DNA from: Doris montereyensis
Lineage: Eukaryota > Mollusca > Gastropoda > Nudibranchia > Dorididae
DNA length: 64,000 nt
Reading direction: 5' to 3'
Assembly (NCBI GenBank): GCA_037039925.1
Contig: JAXRKP010000820.1
Span: 102,001 to 166,000, forward strand
The number at the start of each line of letters is the position of its first letter. Position 1 is the first letter of the stretch. This document shows, piece after piece, positions 21,905 through 36,090 of this stretch. The position numbers and the translations under genes were made by a program. Below the pieces are notes generated by a model. The model had not been told where the DNA came from and did not search any database. It saw only the letters and a program-made list of their open reading frames with translations.

Positions 21905-22240
21905 TTTACTTGATTTGATTTACCCACATCCACAACTAAAGTGTTCTCGGGGCTTTTTGGTAGGATTTTTATTTTGTCCGGATTGCCCTGTGTAGACAGC
22001 CAATGGATCTTGAACGCAGTGTTCTGATCTTCACACGGGACCTCCTTTTATCGTTCGTCTCTGATGGGACTAGGTGTCGATCCACTTACCTGACCTTAGA
22101 AAGGGAGGGGGGGGTAAATTTTTGTCGAAATAAAATCGAGAAAATGATTCAACAGTTGGCGGGGCTTGAACCCACTACCTATTATAGCTATTGGTTGAGA
22201 GGCCGCCACCTTGCCTCTGGACTACTGAGTCCCCGGTACG
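21905..22240 (-). mobile_element. SINE-B family, near full-length copy
   Basis: On the minus strand the head has A-box-like tagtccagaggcaaggtgg and B-box-like gtgggttcaagccccgcc (about 22160-22177). Then come aatcattttctcgatttt, ggaggtcccgtgtgaagatc, a ttggctgt segment, and a 3' end ttagttgtggatgtgggtaa with a short atcaa tail. About 335 bp. Other copies: 1-76, 25400-25480 and 25985-26165. The sequence 21723-21904 beside it is unrecognised. Confidence 0.75.
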
Positions 22241-23310
22241 AAAGGAGTCAAAAGTCGGAAATGGGAAATGACCACTGGCCGCCTTAGCCACGACTTTTTT
22301 TTACTTCAGTCCTATGACCAGTGAGTGGAGGGGGAGGGGGGGGGGGAGTCGCCACGTCGTGCACACAGGGAGGTGACAAGACAAGACATGATAAGCTCTC
22401 CTCCCCTCCGACCCAAAGGATGACTGCTTTCAACACTAAAGCTTCTAGGCTTCTAGGCCCTAGGCTATTATAATTGACTGGAGGCCCGTACAGTGCACAC
22501 ACACACCATTAGACCTGATAAGGTCAAGTCTGAGCCACCGCAACTATTACTATTAACAGCTGATGGTCAACGCGATTAGGGACATACTACATGTAGTTAA
22601 CATCATGACAGCACAGGACTAGAGTTGGGTTTTTTTTTTTATGCGGCATCAACTGGTTAAGCTGTCTAATAAGAAAAATGTAGTATAGTTGAGAATAACT
22701 TATGTTAGTTATCGCATTGAGAAATACACTGTACCAGTCTGTCTGTTTTTGTTTTTTCTTTCTTTCTTTTGTTTAGTTTTTCCCCAAATTGATTTTCTTG
22801 TACTGATGACAGTTTACGACCTAAATCTTTGATATCAAAAGTAAAATACCATAAATACCATTATGAAATTAATCAAATTTCACTCGACGAGCGAGGGCAA
22901 CAGATCGCCCTTTCGACTTACTCAGCTTCACACAAGCGATTATCCTACAGTGTAGCTGTTTCCATCTTCTTTTCCCTCTCTCTATAGAGCTCAGCTTAAA
23001 AATTGATTCCATCTCCAAAGGTGTTTTCCCCTCATGCCATCCTTTACTAACACCGCCAATTGGTACACCATAACGACACACCTTTTTTTCTTTACCTAGT
23101 TGTTGACAAAACAACGTCGACAACACGTGTATAATTCACAAAGAAAATCGTTTCCTGAAGAAAAGGAGCCATCAGTCTTACAATTAAAAGGCCAATTCAT
23201 TGAAAGGAGTAGGACCTACCAGCACCTCCAGCCAACCGTCCCCAATGACCAATTCATGTATGGAATCGAACTGTGCACACACACACACACACACACAAAA
23301 CAGAAGAAAT
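22241..23310. other. Unrecognised sequence
   Basis: No supported gene. A G-rich run lies at 22328-22347, a T run at 22630-22640 and a (CA)n at 23272-23298. A family D-like piece (aggagtaggacctaccagca) is at about 23204-23223. Confidence 0.4.
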
Positions 23311-23753
23311 TGGGCTGTTCCCATCGCACTCTACTGACCTACACCATTGTGTCTAGTTAGTAGTATATGTCTGTTTGACAGAAACCATGTTCCCATAGCA
23401 CTCTACTGACCTACACCATTGTGTCTAGTTAGTAGTATATGTCTGTTTGACGGAAACCATGTTCCCATAGCACTCTACTGACCTACACCATTGTGTCTAG
23501 TTAGTAGTATATGTCTGTTTGACGGAAACCATGTTCCCATAGCACTCTACAGACCTACACCATTGTGTCTAGTTAGTAGTATATGTCTGTTTGACGGAAA
23601 CCATGTTCCCATAGCACTCTACAGACCTACACCATTGTGTCTAGTTAGTAGTATATGTCTGTTTGACGGAAAATGTTCCCATGTACTGACCTCACCATTG
23701 TGTCTGGTTAGTACTCTACTGACCTACACCATTGTGTCTAGTTAGTAGTATAG
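23311..23753. repeat. 72-bp minisatellite
   Basis: About six units with cccatagcactctactgacc, tacaccattgtgtctagtta and gtagtatatgtctgtttgac. The last units are truncated. 72 is a multiple of three, hence an open frame. Confidence 0.95.
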
Positions 23754-23828
23754 CAAGATAAAAGAACGACATGTGAAAGTGTGAAAAAGAAAGAAGTAAG
23801 ATCTACCACAAGCACCCGCTAATCACTT
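23754..23828 (+). repeat. Dispersed repeat family D, copy 3
   Basis: gacatgtgaaagtgtgaaaa, agaaagaagtaagatctacc and acaagcacccgctaatcac follow the family order. Confidence 0.6.
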
Positions 23829-24911
23829 TAATGACGTGGACATATTGCTAAAAAAAGAAAAAGAAAAGAAAGAATACATTTGGAAAGGCCACAAGCCAAT
23901 GGTGGGCGTTTTCTGCAAGCGTGACAAACGTGCACTGCAAGGGACTGGCGAGACGGTGTCACGTGACACCTGGTGGTATGATAACACCAATGATACCGAT
24001 GGCATTATACACGGTGTCGACAGAACAACAAATCGCTAACAAAACGATAGCGTCACGAGTTGAGAGAGAAGGCAACAAATAGATAGATATGCAGATAGAT
24101 ATATAGATAGACAGACAGAGTGTAGTGTGGTGTGTGTGTGTGTGTGTGAGAGTGTGTGTGTGTGTATGTGTGTGAGGGGGAGGGGAGAGAGAGACACACA
24201 TCGGCATTCAAAGGTTTCATTCCTACTTTCATTTAAATTCACTTTGTCCATCGTATCAGTGGGAATTATGAAGAAACAGGTAGTTTGTAGGTAAAAAGAT
24301 ATTTGTAAGAGATGAAAGGAACCCCAAATTGATACCATAGACTTCTATAATGTATACTCTCATTTGACGAACACATTACATGTGCCATGGTTCAATAGAG
24401 ATAGGCAGGCCAATCTTTAACTTTACGATCTTGGACATTTTAGTCAGTGAGAAAACGGCCCAAAGTTTGCGGCTTCGTGGCAATCATAAAAAAAAAATGT
24501 TCCCCACTCCTGGAGTTATTACAAGCAGGAGCGACTGACAACCGCATCAACGAGCTTTAAAGTTCTACACCAAAGTCTCGTTTATGGTTTATTTCAAAGT
24601 CTCGCGGAGTTCCCGGCATGGACGTCAAACCAGTGGACGCTTGACCGCCATGAGATGATCTCAAGCATGAGCACATTGAATAAGGGAATAAGGATTCGTG
24701 AATGAAATCAATGGACATTTGGTGGAAAACAAAACCAAGGCAACAACACAAAAAGAACTCTAGCAAAAACCGTAACAAACTTAACCCTGTCCCCAAGAAA
24801 CAACAACAATAACAAAACAACAACATATCTGGAAATAAAAAACAATAACGAAGAAAGTCCCCAAAACGAGACACAATATTGTAAACAAGACTTATTAAAA
24901 ATATTGTTACA
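23829..24911. other. Unrecognised sequence with a GATA/GT microsatellite
   Basis: A compound GATA, CAGA and GT tract lies at 24078-24195. Other sequence has no gene I can support. Confidence 0.45.
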
Positions 24912-25182
24912 GTGGTGAAAAGATCCATTGACGACATGGCAAACTAACCAGGTAAACATAACGTGAAAGTAAAAGTATGACTGGAACAGCGACACACAAC
25001 TGCTGAAAAGATCCATTGACAACATGGCAAACTAACCAGGTAAACATAACGTGAAAGTAAAAGTATGACTGGAACAGCGACACACAACTGCTGAAAAGAT
25101 CCATTGACAACATGGCAAACTAACCAGGTAAACATAACGTGAAAGTAAAAGTATGACTGGAACAGCGACACACAACTGCTTA
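24912..25182. repeat. 88-bp tandem triplicate
   Basis: Three nearly identical units starting with gaaaagatccattgac at 24916, 25005 and 25093, each including aaactaaccaggtaaacata and gtatgactggaacagcgaca. Confidence 0.95.
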
Positions 25183-25287
25183 TCACATAACAATATTAGG
25201 ATGTGACATTTTGAACATCAGCTGTCGACTAGGCACAAACTCATGGCAAAACAATCTCCAGCGCCTTCAACCTGCGTGCTCAACAAT

Positions 25288-25375
25288 AGGAAAACATTAT
25301 AGGAAAACATTATAGGAAAACGTTATAGGAAAACGTTATAGGAAAACGTTATAGGAAAACGTTATAGGAAAACGT
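25288..25375. repeat. 13-bp minisatellite
   Basis: Seven units of aggaaaacgttat; the first two have acatt. Confidence 0.95.
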
Positions 25376-25394
25376 TTCCACAAAGTTTGATTAG

Positions 25395-25480
25395 AGAGGA
25401 GACTGGGCAGTCCAGAGGGAAGGTGTCGACATCTGAACCAAAAGGTCGCGGGTTCCAGTCAAGTCAATTTTCTCGAGTAA
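25395..25480 (+). mobile_element. SINE-B family, 5' head fragment
   Basis: A-box-like ggcagtccagagggaagg and B-box-like tcgcgggttccagtcaagtc are followed by attttctcgagtaaaat, as in the copy at 22240-22125. A poly-C run at 25489-25501 ends it. Confidence 0.6.
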
Positions 25481-25614
25481 AATATCCACCCCCCCCCCCC
25501 CACATGATGCGACAGTCAAAACAACAAAACTGAAACGAAGGTTCAATCCAGGGTGGACCTACTATTCAACCATAATGTTCCAATCCGTCCTCCCCTCCCC
25601 TCCTCTTCCCAGGT

Positions 25615-25750
25615 AGTCAGTTGGTCACATAAAAAGGTAAGCACTGGATCTCTGAGCCACACACCGTTGCCTTGCGCTCTTCATTATGGACAAACCGCGG
25701 GGGCTAGCAATATTAACCACGGAGTCCAAACGACGGGACGGACAGGCAAG
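25615..25750. repeat. Dispersed repeat E, copy 1
   Basis: cacataaaaaggtaagcact, ctcttcattatggacaaacc, and gtccaaacgacgggacggac are shared with 27601-27730 in the same order. A (CA)n follows at 25806-25842. Confidence 0.8.
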
Positions 25751-25809
25751 TCATATCTCTCCATTTGCCAGCTTCTCCCTGTCCCCATCCCAACACATGT
25801 ACACACCCA

Positions 25810-25841
<32 letters not shown>

Positions 25842-25984
25842 GGCTCAACGGCCACGGATATGTCTGTAATTATTATAATGTAACGTGTTTGAGAACATTC
25901 CATCTTTTCCACAGGAGAAGGGGAGGGAAGTGAAGGTGTGAAAAGTGACCTGAGATTACAAATGCATTGCTTTCCTTGTCCGGT

Positions 25985-26165
25985 AGTCTAAGGGCGACGC
26001 GATAGTCCAGAGGCAATGCGTCGTCCTCTCAACCAAAGGGTTGTGCGTTCAAGCCTCGCCAACGGTTGAAACATTTACTCGAACGTTTTCGAGACAAAAG
26101 GAGGTCCCGTGTACAGATCACAACACTGTGCACGTTAAAGATTCCTTGGCTGTTTACAGGCATAA
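25985..26165 (+). mobile_element. SINE-B family copy running into a 61-bp array
   Basis: The head has gatagtccagaggcaatgcg and tgcgttcaagcctcgcc. The body has ttactcgaacgttttcgaga, aaaggaggtcccgtgtacag, actgtgcacgttaaagattc and cttggctgt, as at 21905-22240. After ggctgtttacaggcat the sequence enters the 61-bp repeat and no SINE 3' end follows. Confidence 0.75.
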
Positions 26166-27250
26166 TTTCACATACATGGGTAGCGATTCAAACTGGAAAC
26201 AGAAGACTGAGGTAAGATCAGTATAATCTCACGTACATGGATAGCGACTCAAACTGGAAACAGAAGACTGAGGTAAGATCAGTATAATCTCACGTACATG
26301 GATAGCGACTCAAACCGGAAACAGAAGACTGAGGTAAGATCAGTATAATCTCACGTACATGGATAGCGATTCAAACCGGAAACAGAAGACTGAGGTAAGA
26401 TCAGTATAATCTCACGTACATGGATAGCGATTCAAACTGGAAACTGAAGACTGAGGTAAGATCAGTATAATCTCACGTACATGGATAGCGATTCAAACTG
26501 GAAACTGAAGACTGAGGTAAGATCAGTATAATCTCACGTACATGGATAGCGACTCAAACTGGAAACTGAAGACTGAGGTAAGATCAGTAGTCTCACTACA
26601 TGGATAGCGATTCAAACTGGAAACAGAAGACTGAAGATCAGTATAGTCTCACTACATGGGTAGCGACTCAAACTGGAAACAGTAGACTGAGAGGTAACAT
26701 ATAGTCTCACTACATGGGTAGCGACTCAAACTGGAAACAGAAGACTGAGGTAAAATCAGTATAATCTCACGTACATGGATAGCGACTCAAACTGGAAACT
26801 GAAGACTGAGGTAAGATCAGTATAATCTCACGTACATGGGTATCGACTCAAACTGGAAACAGAAGACTGAGGTAAGATCAGTATAGTCTCACTACATGGG
26901 TAGCGATTCAAACTGGAAACAGAAGACTGAGGTAAGATCAGTATAGTCTCACTACATGGGTAGCGACTCAAACTGGAAACAGAAGACTGAGGTAAGATCA
27001 GTATAGTCTCACTACATGGGTAGCGATTCAAACTGGAAACTGAAGACTGAGATAAGATCAGTATAGTCTTACTACATGGGTAGCGATTCAAACTGGAAAC
27101 TGAAGACTGAGGTAAGATCAGTATAGTCTCACTACATGGGTAGCGATTCAAACTGGAAACAGAAGACTGAGGTAAGATCAGTATAGTCTCACGTACATGG
27201 ATAGCGACTCAAACTGGAAACAGAAGACTGAGATAAGATCAGTATAATCC
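26163..27250. repeat. 61-bp minisatellite
   Basis: About 18 units with cacgtacatggatagcgact, caaactggaaacagaagact and gaggtaagatcagtataat. Variants gatagcgact/gggtagcgatt and cacgtac/cactac occur in blocks. Every full unit carries gaggtaag, which resembles a 5' splice site. Confidence 0.95.
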
Positions 27251-27600
27251 CATGATAAGTTCAGTATAATAATATGATAGTGCGATAGCATGAAGGACGA
27301 GGACAATGCTCTACTTCTACCATTAGCCTTACACTCTGCATACGGTAACACGATAGATACCATGACAGCTGATGACTGAAACCAGCCAGTTGTGCAATCT
27401 ACTGTCACCTGCACACCTCAACATCCAGCTACCTATTTCACTGATGAGAGCCAGAAGAAAAAAATGGATTTGTTCTCTACCTGGTACAAATTTGAAGAAA
27501 GTTTGACTGAGACGCGTTGTTTTTCCTCGTAGTTACAGCAGCTAAAAGTGATAGTTTGGTCACTTTTACATTTTACCAAAATCTAGTAAATAGAAAAATT
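27251..27600. other. Unrecognised sequence
   Basis: No gene or known repeat seen. Confidence 0.4.
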
Positions 27601-27730
27601 AGCCACACGAAAAGGTAAGTATTGGATACACCGTTACCTTACACTCTTCATTATGGACAAACCAACCGCCTGGGGGGCGGGGGACGGGACGGGGAATATT
27701 AACCCAGTCCAAACGACGGGACGGACAGGC
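27601..27730. repeat. Dispersed repeat E, copy 2
   Basis: Matches 25615-25750, with an extra GGGGCGGGGGACGGGACGGG-like insertion near 27673-27692. Confidence 0.8.
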
Positions 27731-28149
27731 CTAAACAATACAAAACAACTTTTTGTGAAAACTACGGTGTCAAATTAATCAAAACAAAACGTTATGCGAC
27801 ACAATATGACTTTTAAGCTAAGCGTATGGATGCCAGTGAAAATCAATTCGGAGCAGCAGGTAGCTAGTACAGGTAAAAGATAACGGATGTCAGGTGGGGC
27901 GGAAGATGAAGAAAAGCATTCCAAAGTGTCAATCATATTGAGATCTTGAACATTGTGATACACACCAGGAGAGGTCAAGCACCTACTTTGGAAATAAAGA
28001 AAAACACACACCAGATACTCACAACACAAACCATCAAGCAGAGAAATACAAAGATTTCGTAGACACACACACACAGAGAAACAAATGATAGACATCGGCC
28101 AACAGGACACAGGTACTTCACTTCAACAAGCGCATCTCCTGCAAAACAA
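27731..28149. other. Unrecognised sequence
   Basis: A 111-codon minus-strand frame (27775-28110) shows no domain I recognise. Confidence 0.35.
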
Positions 28150-28268
28150 TACGTGGACGCTTGGCGGGCGGTGATGATTGGTCCTAGATCTAGATCTATT
28201 TCTTTTCCTTTCTTTCACGTGCCTTTCACCTTGCTGTTTCCTTTACCCCCCCCCCCCTGAGATCACCG
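28150..28268 (-). repeat. Dispersed repeat family D, minus-strand copy
   Basis: Reverse complement of the family order: ggcgggcggtgatgattggt, cctttctttcacgtgccttt, caccttgctgtttccttta, a poly-C run and tgagatcaccgacat. The agatctagatct motif is inserted at about 28184-28198. Confidence 0.6.
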
Positions 28269-29223
28269 ACATATTTCAATTAAATTAAACTTACAAGACC
28301 TGGAAAACAAATCAGTGTACATAAACCAAACAGAATCTCCTTGAAATGACTAGAACAAGAACAAGAATGTATCGATGACTCCACATACACACGCCACACA
28401 CACTTTAAACACACAGAGACTGACATTAACATTTACCCAGATCTTAATGGACCGGAACACTGCATAATTCACAAGGCAAATATTTCATTATATGGTCACA
28501 CCTGTGACATCAAATTCCGTCTTAGACTTTAACTACGTTAGCACACATATTTTTTCTGCGACCAAAAGAGTTAACTTTTTCCAAAAAGAAAGAAAAACAA
28601 CAACAAAACCCCCCCAAACCCAGGCCAGCTGATGTTACAGGCTACAGGTGCCATCAACAACTTTCGGCAACGGGTTGTTCCAAGGGAGAAATAACGTACA
28701 TGGGTGACTGTAGGGTGGTGGGACACACAGTAAACAAACCCAAAGTGAAAACACAAAGATCCTTCCTACTCCTGTCTTTAGTGAAACACAGCCAGGCGTA
28801 CTCCTGTTAGAGAAACTTGGTTTTTTCTCTCTCTCTCTCCTAGTCCTAGTCTTTGTGAATACACTACAAACACTTCTTCGATACAGTACAGCTTTCATCC
28901 GCTGATCGATATCAATTGAGCCTGGGTTATCCGTTCAAGCCTTTCCGCATCCAAATATGCCCGCAATACGGGACGCAACTTCCTTGACACAACAAGGACA
29001 ATAAGGAGCGTGAAGGAACACTACCGACTGGACCTCGTGGAACTATCAGAGTTCTAGAGATCATTCGACTATGACGACAACGTCGACGACACGAACACTG
29101 CGCCTTTCTAGAAGTCGTATTCGAATAAACAGAGTGGAAAAAGAATGCTTACTAAGGCACACTGCAGATTGATAAGCGTTCCAGTGACAAAGCTCGCCTA
29201 TAGAAAGATTAGCGAGGTGAATG

Positions 29224-29226
<3 letters not shown>
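28269..29226. other. Unrecognised sequence
   Basis: AT-rich, no supported exon or repeat. Confidence 0.4.

Positions 29227-29278
<52 letters not shown>
29227..29278. repeat. (CT)n microsatellite
   Basis: Pure CT tract of about 52 bp. A (GT)n with poly-C follows at 29594-29628; the sequence between them is unrecognised. Confidence 0.95.
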
Positions 29279-29280
<2 letters not shown>

Positions 29281-29811
29281 GGTCAAAGGCAAGACGGCAA
29301 CAAGACAGGGGTGGTAGGTCTAGGTAGGTGACACCGACAGACAGTAGAGTCAGCAGCAGATGTAGAGGTGTGCTGTTGTAAAAGTAGGTTGTTGCAGGGA
29401 TGAAGGTATGTCTCAGTGGCAAAGGGTTGGGGCTAGAAAAGGGAACCGTATCAAGGCAAGGGAGTAGGGCTAGAAAAGGGATCCATATTATCAAAATTAC
29501 CAATGTGAAGGCAATGGCTTCCGATTTCAGTATCAAGGAGGTTGCAGTTTATCAGCGTCCTATTAGGTGTTTTTAGTCTCTGTTTGTGGGTGGTGTGTGT
29601 GTGTGTGTGTGTGTCCCCCCCCCCCCCCGATAGAATAAGTATGAGTCTAGATTCATTCCACGCCGGGTAGACGTATTATTACCACACGTCCAAATTAACA
29701 AGTCTATTGTCAGAATTAAACGTAGTACTAGATTCTAGTAGGCCTATATGATTGTATCAGTGTATCCCTTTTGAGAGTTTGCTTCTTCTGATTGTGTTTC
29801 CGTGTTTGTTT

Positions 29812-31751
<1,940 letters not shown>

Positions 31752-31812
31752 CTCCACTGTCCACCCATCGTATGCGGCGATCTCAGGTTGAATCAGAGGA
31801 AACAGTAAGGTA
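31752..31812 (+). repeat. Dispersed repeat family D, short copy
   Basis: ctgtccacccatcgtatgcg, gcgatctcaggttgaatcag and aggaaacagtaaggtaaa. Confidence 0.55.
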
Positions 31813-32287
31813 AATGTTAGAGGAGAGAGAGACAGACCACTTCCACTACCACCACCAGCCCACGGTAGCCGCTCAACTATGGATGTAACACTGGAAAGAC
31901 ATTGATCAACTTAATAAAACATCAACGAGATAAAGTATAAATAAAAGAAGAAAAAACCACACCCACACACAATAAAAAGACAAGAAATATGTAGACAAAA
32001 CTACGCGACATATGGGAAGCAAATTTGGTTCACTGACGTCACATTATCATTGCCTGTGGCCACAGAAACAGGAAGGGATTTGTAAATCAGGAACACCGAT
32101 ACAATGAGACATAATAATATTCAAAGAAATCTCTGATTAATAAAAGGCATGGGCCTAGATGCCCTTTAACCTTAACTTTGGGACATTCGTAAACTGTGAC
32201 AATTAGAGGGACCGAAGCGTGTCCCTATCTCATCACGTGATGAATCGAGGGTTTTTTCCAGGAAGTTGTTTGTTTCTTTACAATTTT

Positions 32288-32352
32288 CCCTGTCCACCAC
32301 ATCATGCGGTGATTTCAGGATGAATTAAGATGAAACAGCAAGATGAAAAATA
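32288..32352 (+). repeat. Dispersed repeat family D, short copy
   Basis: cctgtccaccacatcatgcg, gtgatttcaggatgaattaa and gatgaaacagcaagatgaaa. This is one of the clearest examples of the family's 5' half. Confidence 0.65.
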
Positions 32353-32763
32353 GGTGCTCTTTTCTGTCGTTTATACCATGTATATATACTGCCCCCCCCC
32401 TCTCTGTCTCCCTCCTCTCTGTCTCTCTCTCCTATTGAGCTCTTCTCCCATTACCTTACTAGAAACACCCCCTAACACTGACACTGACATGCTATACTAT
32501 AACAGCCTAACTGGTGGCGCCAGTTACTCATGGGGTCGTAAGTCACTTGCACATCGCCTGAGTCGTCGGTCAGCCAGCTCCTTTTTGTGACATCTTTTTG
32601 TCTTCTAGTCTAGTGGTGTCACAAGTATGCCATTATCGATGCAACAACGGCAAGTCCATTGGTTGAGTCTTGATCTACCTTCCTACAACATACATACTTG
32701 TAGGACTTTTGTAGCTTTGGCAAAGTCTTGAAAATTATCGAGGAGTCATAATACATCAAGCAA

Positions 32764-32804
<41 letters not shown>

Positions 32805-32885
32805 TGTAATGAGAGCAGACATCTGAATGTCCATCAGGTCATCCCGATATGAATTGGCTACCGACCGAGCCTTTCTACAACGAGG

Positions 32886-32936
<51 letters not shown>

Positions 32937-33429
32937 CGTGTGTGAAGAAAGGGGAGAGAGAAAATGAGTTGGTAACTTTGGTAAAAAAAAATAAAAAATT
33001 TTAAACAACAAAACCCAGACAAGAACGGAAACATGGGCACACGACTCAGGCTAACAAAAAGTCTCTGTCACGTGTCAAAGGTTAGCACCTTGACTTAAAC
33101 TTAACCATGTCAGTTGCCCAATTTCCATCATCTCACCATTTTCACAGGAAGCCAAGAAACAAACTAAACAACATGTGACATGTGCAGGTAATTGTAAGTC
33201 TCAAATCATCCATGCATACAACACGCCAAGACGCATCGATCCGTGCATGCATAAACTATAAACGGTTTGATAGAACATGATTTGACATTTGATTAGTGCA
33301 GTTGAATATTGCAAACAGCTACTTCACACGCACTTTTCTTTATTTGTGGTACTGTTAACTTTGGACCTTCCTCGTCTCTGTCATAATTTTAAAGTGAGTG
33401 TCAGAGAAGGAGAAAGACAAACGAATGAG
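32353..33429. other. Unrecognised sequence with GT microsatellites
   Basis: (GT)n at 32766-32804 and 32887-32943, and a C/T-rich run at 32390-32430. No gene seen. Confidence 0.5.
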
Positions 33430-33436
33430 AGAGAGC

Positions 33437-33476
<40 letters not shown>

Positions 33477-33491
33477 GTGTGTGTGTGTGTA

Positions 33492-33522
<31 letters not shown>

Positions 33523-33528
33523 AAAGAA

Positions 33529-33578
<50 letters not shown>

Positions 33579-33580
33579 TA
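33430..33580. repeat. Compound GT / GA / CAGA microsatellite
   Basis: (GT)n with ATGT interruptions to 33508, (GA)n to 33540, then about ten CAGA units to 33580. Another (GT)n is at 33773-33799. Confidence 0.95.
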
Positions 33581-33767
33581 ACAGAGAACTACTACACATC
33601 CTACACATTAAAGCTAATAACAACACCGATTTTTGACCTTTCATAAAAATTTTAGAAATGGAAATTACTCGTCTTGTTTTTATTATTGAAAGAAATAAAA
33701 TTCTCTGGTCGGATCTAGATCTAGATCTAGGTATACTTTCAAGGTCGCTGGTGTCGAAAATGAAATC

Positions 33768-33798
<31 letters not shown>

Positions 33799-34914
33799 GT
33801 CAATCGTCGTAGAAACATTAACCGATCCAGCCACGCGATACGTGACCCATCCGGTATGACATACAGTATGACACACTGTCAGATTTTCGCCCACTTTCCC
33901 AAGCAGACGATCAAACTGGTTGCCAGTGCGTATGACCGGCATCCCAACCGACGTGTGGGACGGCCGTACAAGACAGAACGAGATAAATAAAACCAAAACA
34001 AAACAAAAAAGAAACAGGAAAACAAAACATGCCCCGCCCACTTTGTAGCGGAGAAGATCAGTGACAGCTCTCTTACTCTTACTAACTAGATCTACTCTTT
34101 TTTTTCTTCGTGCAGACCGCAGCAAGGAAAGCTGCATTGTCATTGTCATTGGCCTAGCACGAGTGAAAACCAAACTCCAAAGCCAAACCAAGTGCCGTCA
34201 AGTATAAAAATAGACATTGCCATGTTAAGAAAGGAGACACATGGACACTGTACTGTCATTACTGTCATTACTGTCAAGTCAATCACCACGCTGGCTGTGC
34301 TGTGGTGACGTCAAGACGGACAAGCCTCTGGTGACAATGCACACGTACACTGAACACTAATAACACGACTCGCCTTCGAGCAGGGCACACGCCTACACAA
34401 CGACGCGCGTTGCAATACATAAAATAACAACATGACATTGACAACTTCTTTCTACACTCTCTATTCAACGACACTCGCCTCTCAGTGCAAATAGACGGCC
34501 GATCTTGCCATCATCTGACGTGACCGGACAAAACTCCTGACAAAACTGATTGATTGATCCCACATAGGGTCGGAGGTTCGGATTCAGACTCTCTAATGAT
34601 GACAGTGTCGATTATAGTATTTATAGTGCTTGGAGCAAAACGCGATGAACTCACCCACACATAGGTCAACGAACTATGAATGTGTGCTTGTAAAAGGAAA
34701 GTGAAGTAACATTTGAGTCGATGAAGCAGTTATCTGAACCTATACACTGAACAGCTACCAGAAATATTAAGACGAAGATGCAGATTCACCGATTGTACAT
34801 CATTTATTTATCGCCCAGCAGGCCATTTCATTCAAAGTCCTCAACTTCCTGTGAGGTATTCGGTACCCAAGCCTGTTAGGCTTTTCGTACTAACATGTTG
34901 ACAATATCTTTCTC
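33581..34914. other. Unrecognised sequence
   Basis: No supported exon. The palindromic ggatctagatctagatctag lies at about 33713-33732. Confidence 0.4.
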
Positions 34915-34990
34915 TGTCTATAGCTGGGTTCTCATTCACACCTAAGTCAAGTGAGGAAAGTAGAGTGAAGTACCTTTGTCTAAGAGTTAA
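34915..34990 (-). mobile_element. SINE-C fragment abutting the second 57-bp array
   Basis: tagctgggttctcattcaca, cctaagtcaagtgaggaaag and tacctttgtctaagagtt match the 9399 fragment and the 37690-37955 copy. Confidence 0.6.
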
Positions 34991-35015
34991 ACGTTATGAA
35001 AACAAAACCTCCATT

Positions 35016-35652
35016 GTCGTGATTACAAGCTCACAACACTACGGTTTGAACCAATGTCGTTGTGATTACAAGCTCACTACATTACGGTCCAGCTACAACG
35101 CTTTGAACCAGTGTCGTCGTGATTACAAGCTCACAACACTACAGTTCAGCTACAACGCATTGAACCAGTGTGGTCGTGATTACAGGCTCACAACACTACA
35201 GCTCAACTACAACGCCTTGAACCAATGTCGTCGTGATTACAAGCTCACAACACTGCGGTCCAGCTACAACGCCTTGAACCAGTGTCGCCGTGATTACAAA
35301 CTCACAACACTACGGTTTGAACCAATGTCGTCGTGATGACCAGCTCACTACATTACGGTTCAGTTACAACGCCTTGAACTAATGTCGTCGTGATTACAAG
35401 CTCACAACACTACAGCTCAACTACAACGCCTTGAACTAATGTCGTCGTGATTACAAGCTCACAGCTCTACGGTCCAGTTACAACGCCTTGAACCAGTGTC
35501 GTCGTGATTACAAACTCACAACACTATAGTTCAGCTACAACGCATTGAACCAATGTCGTCGTGATTACAAGCTCACTACATTACGGTTCAGCTACAACGC
35601 GTTGAGCTAATGTCGTCGTGATTACAAGCTCACAACCCTACAGTTCAGCTAC
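35016..35652. repeat. 57-bp minisatellite, second locus (about 11 copies)
   Basis: Units contain cgtgattacaagctcacaac, tacggttcagctacaacgcc and ttgaaccaat. Same family as 9518-9786 with consistent differences (attacaag here, attaccag there). Confidence 0.95.
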
Positions 35653-36090
35653 ATAACTATGTGATTGTGAACAGAGCAAACTTAGATAACACCAAAATAC
35701 ATGCAACTGTAACTTTCATACAGGCATTAACCTGTACCGCTCACACGTATGGGCAGAATATTTGTCCCTATCAATGTTGAAATATACCAGGAAGAACCAT
35801 TATAATCATATCTCGATTTTACATCCTTATGACTTTTTTTATATCTTCTTTGAAATGTCCTCGTAAGTGTTGCATACTTTTCAATGAAATTAATAGCGAC
35901 CATCTATAATTATACTGTGATCTCAGGGTGACGTGATGTAGGAAAGGGGGGGGGACATACAGGCAGCATCCGCCTTGTGTCTACATTTTTTTATACCTAA
36001 TGTTCACCTTTTTTATACCGTGTAAACAAATAGAAATGGAACAAAAGGAGCTATTTTTTTTATGAATGTCGTCTTCCAATATGATTACGG
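35653..36090. other. Unrecognised sequence
   Basis: AT-rich. A weak family D-like piece (gatctcagggtgacgtgatg) is near 35920, followed by a G run. Confidence 0.4.

Noticed and set aside
24912..25182. Membrane protein frames over the 88-bp units
   Set aside because: Frames change between units and depend on the repeat; no independent support.
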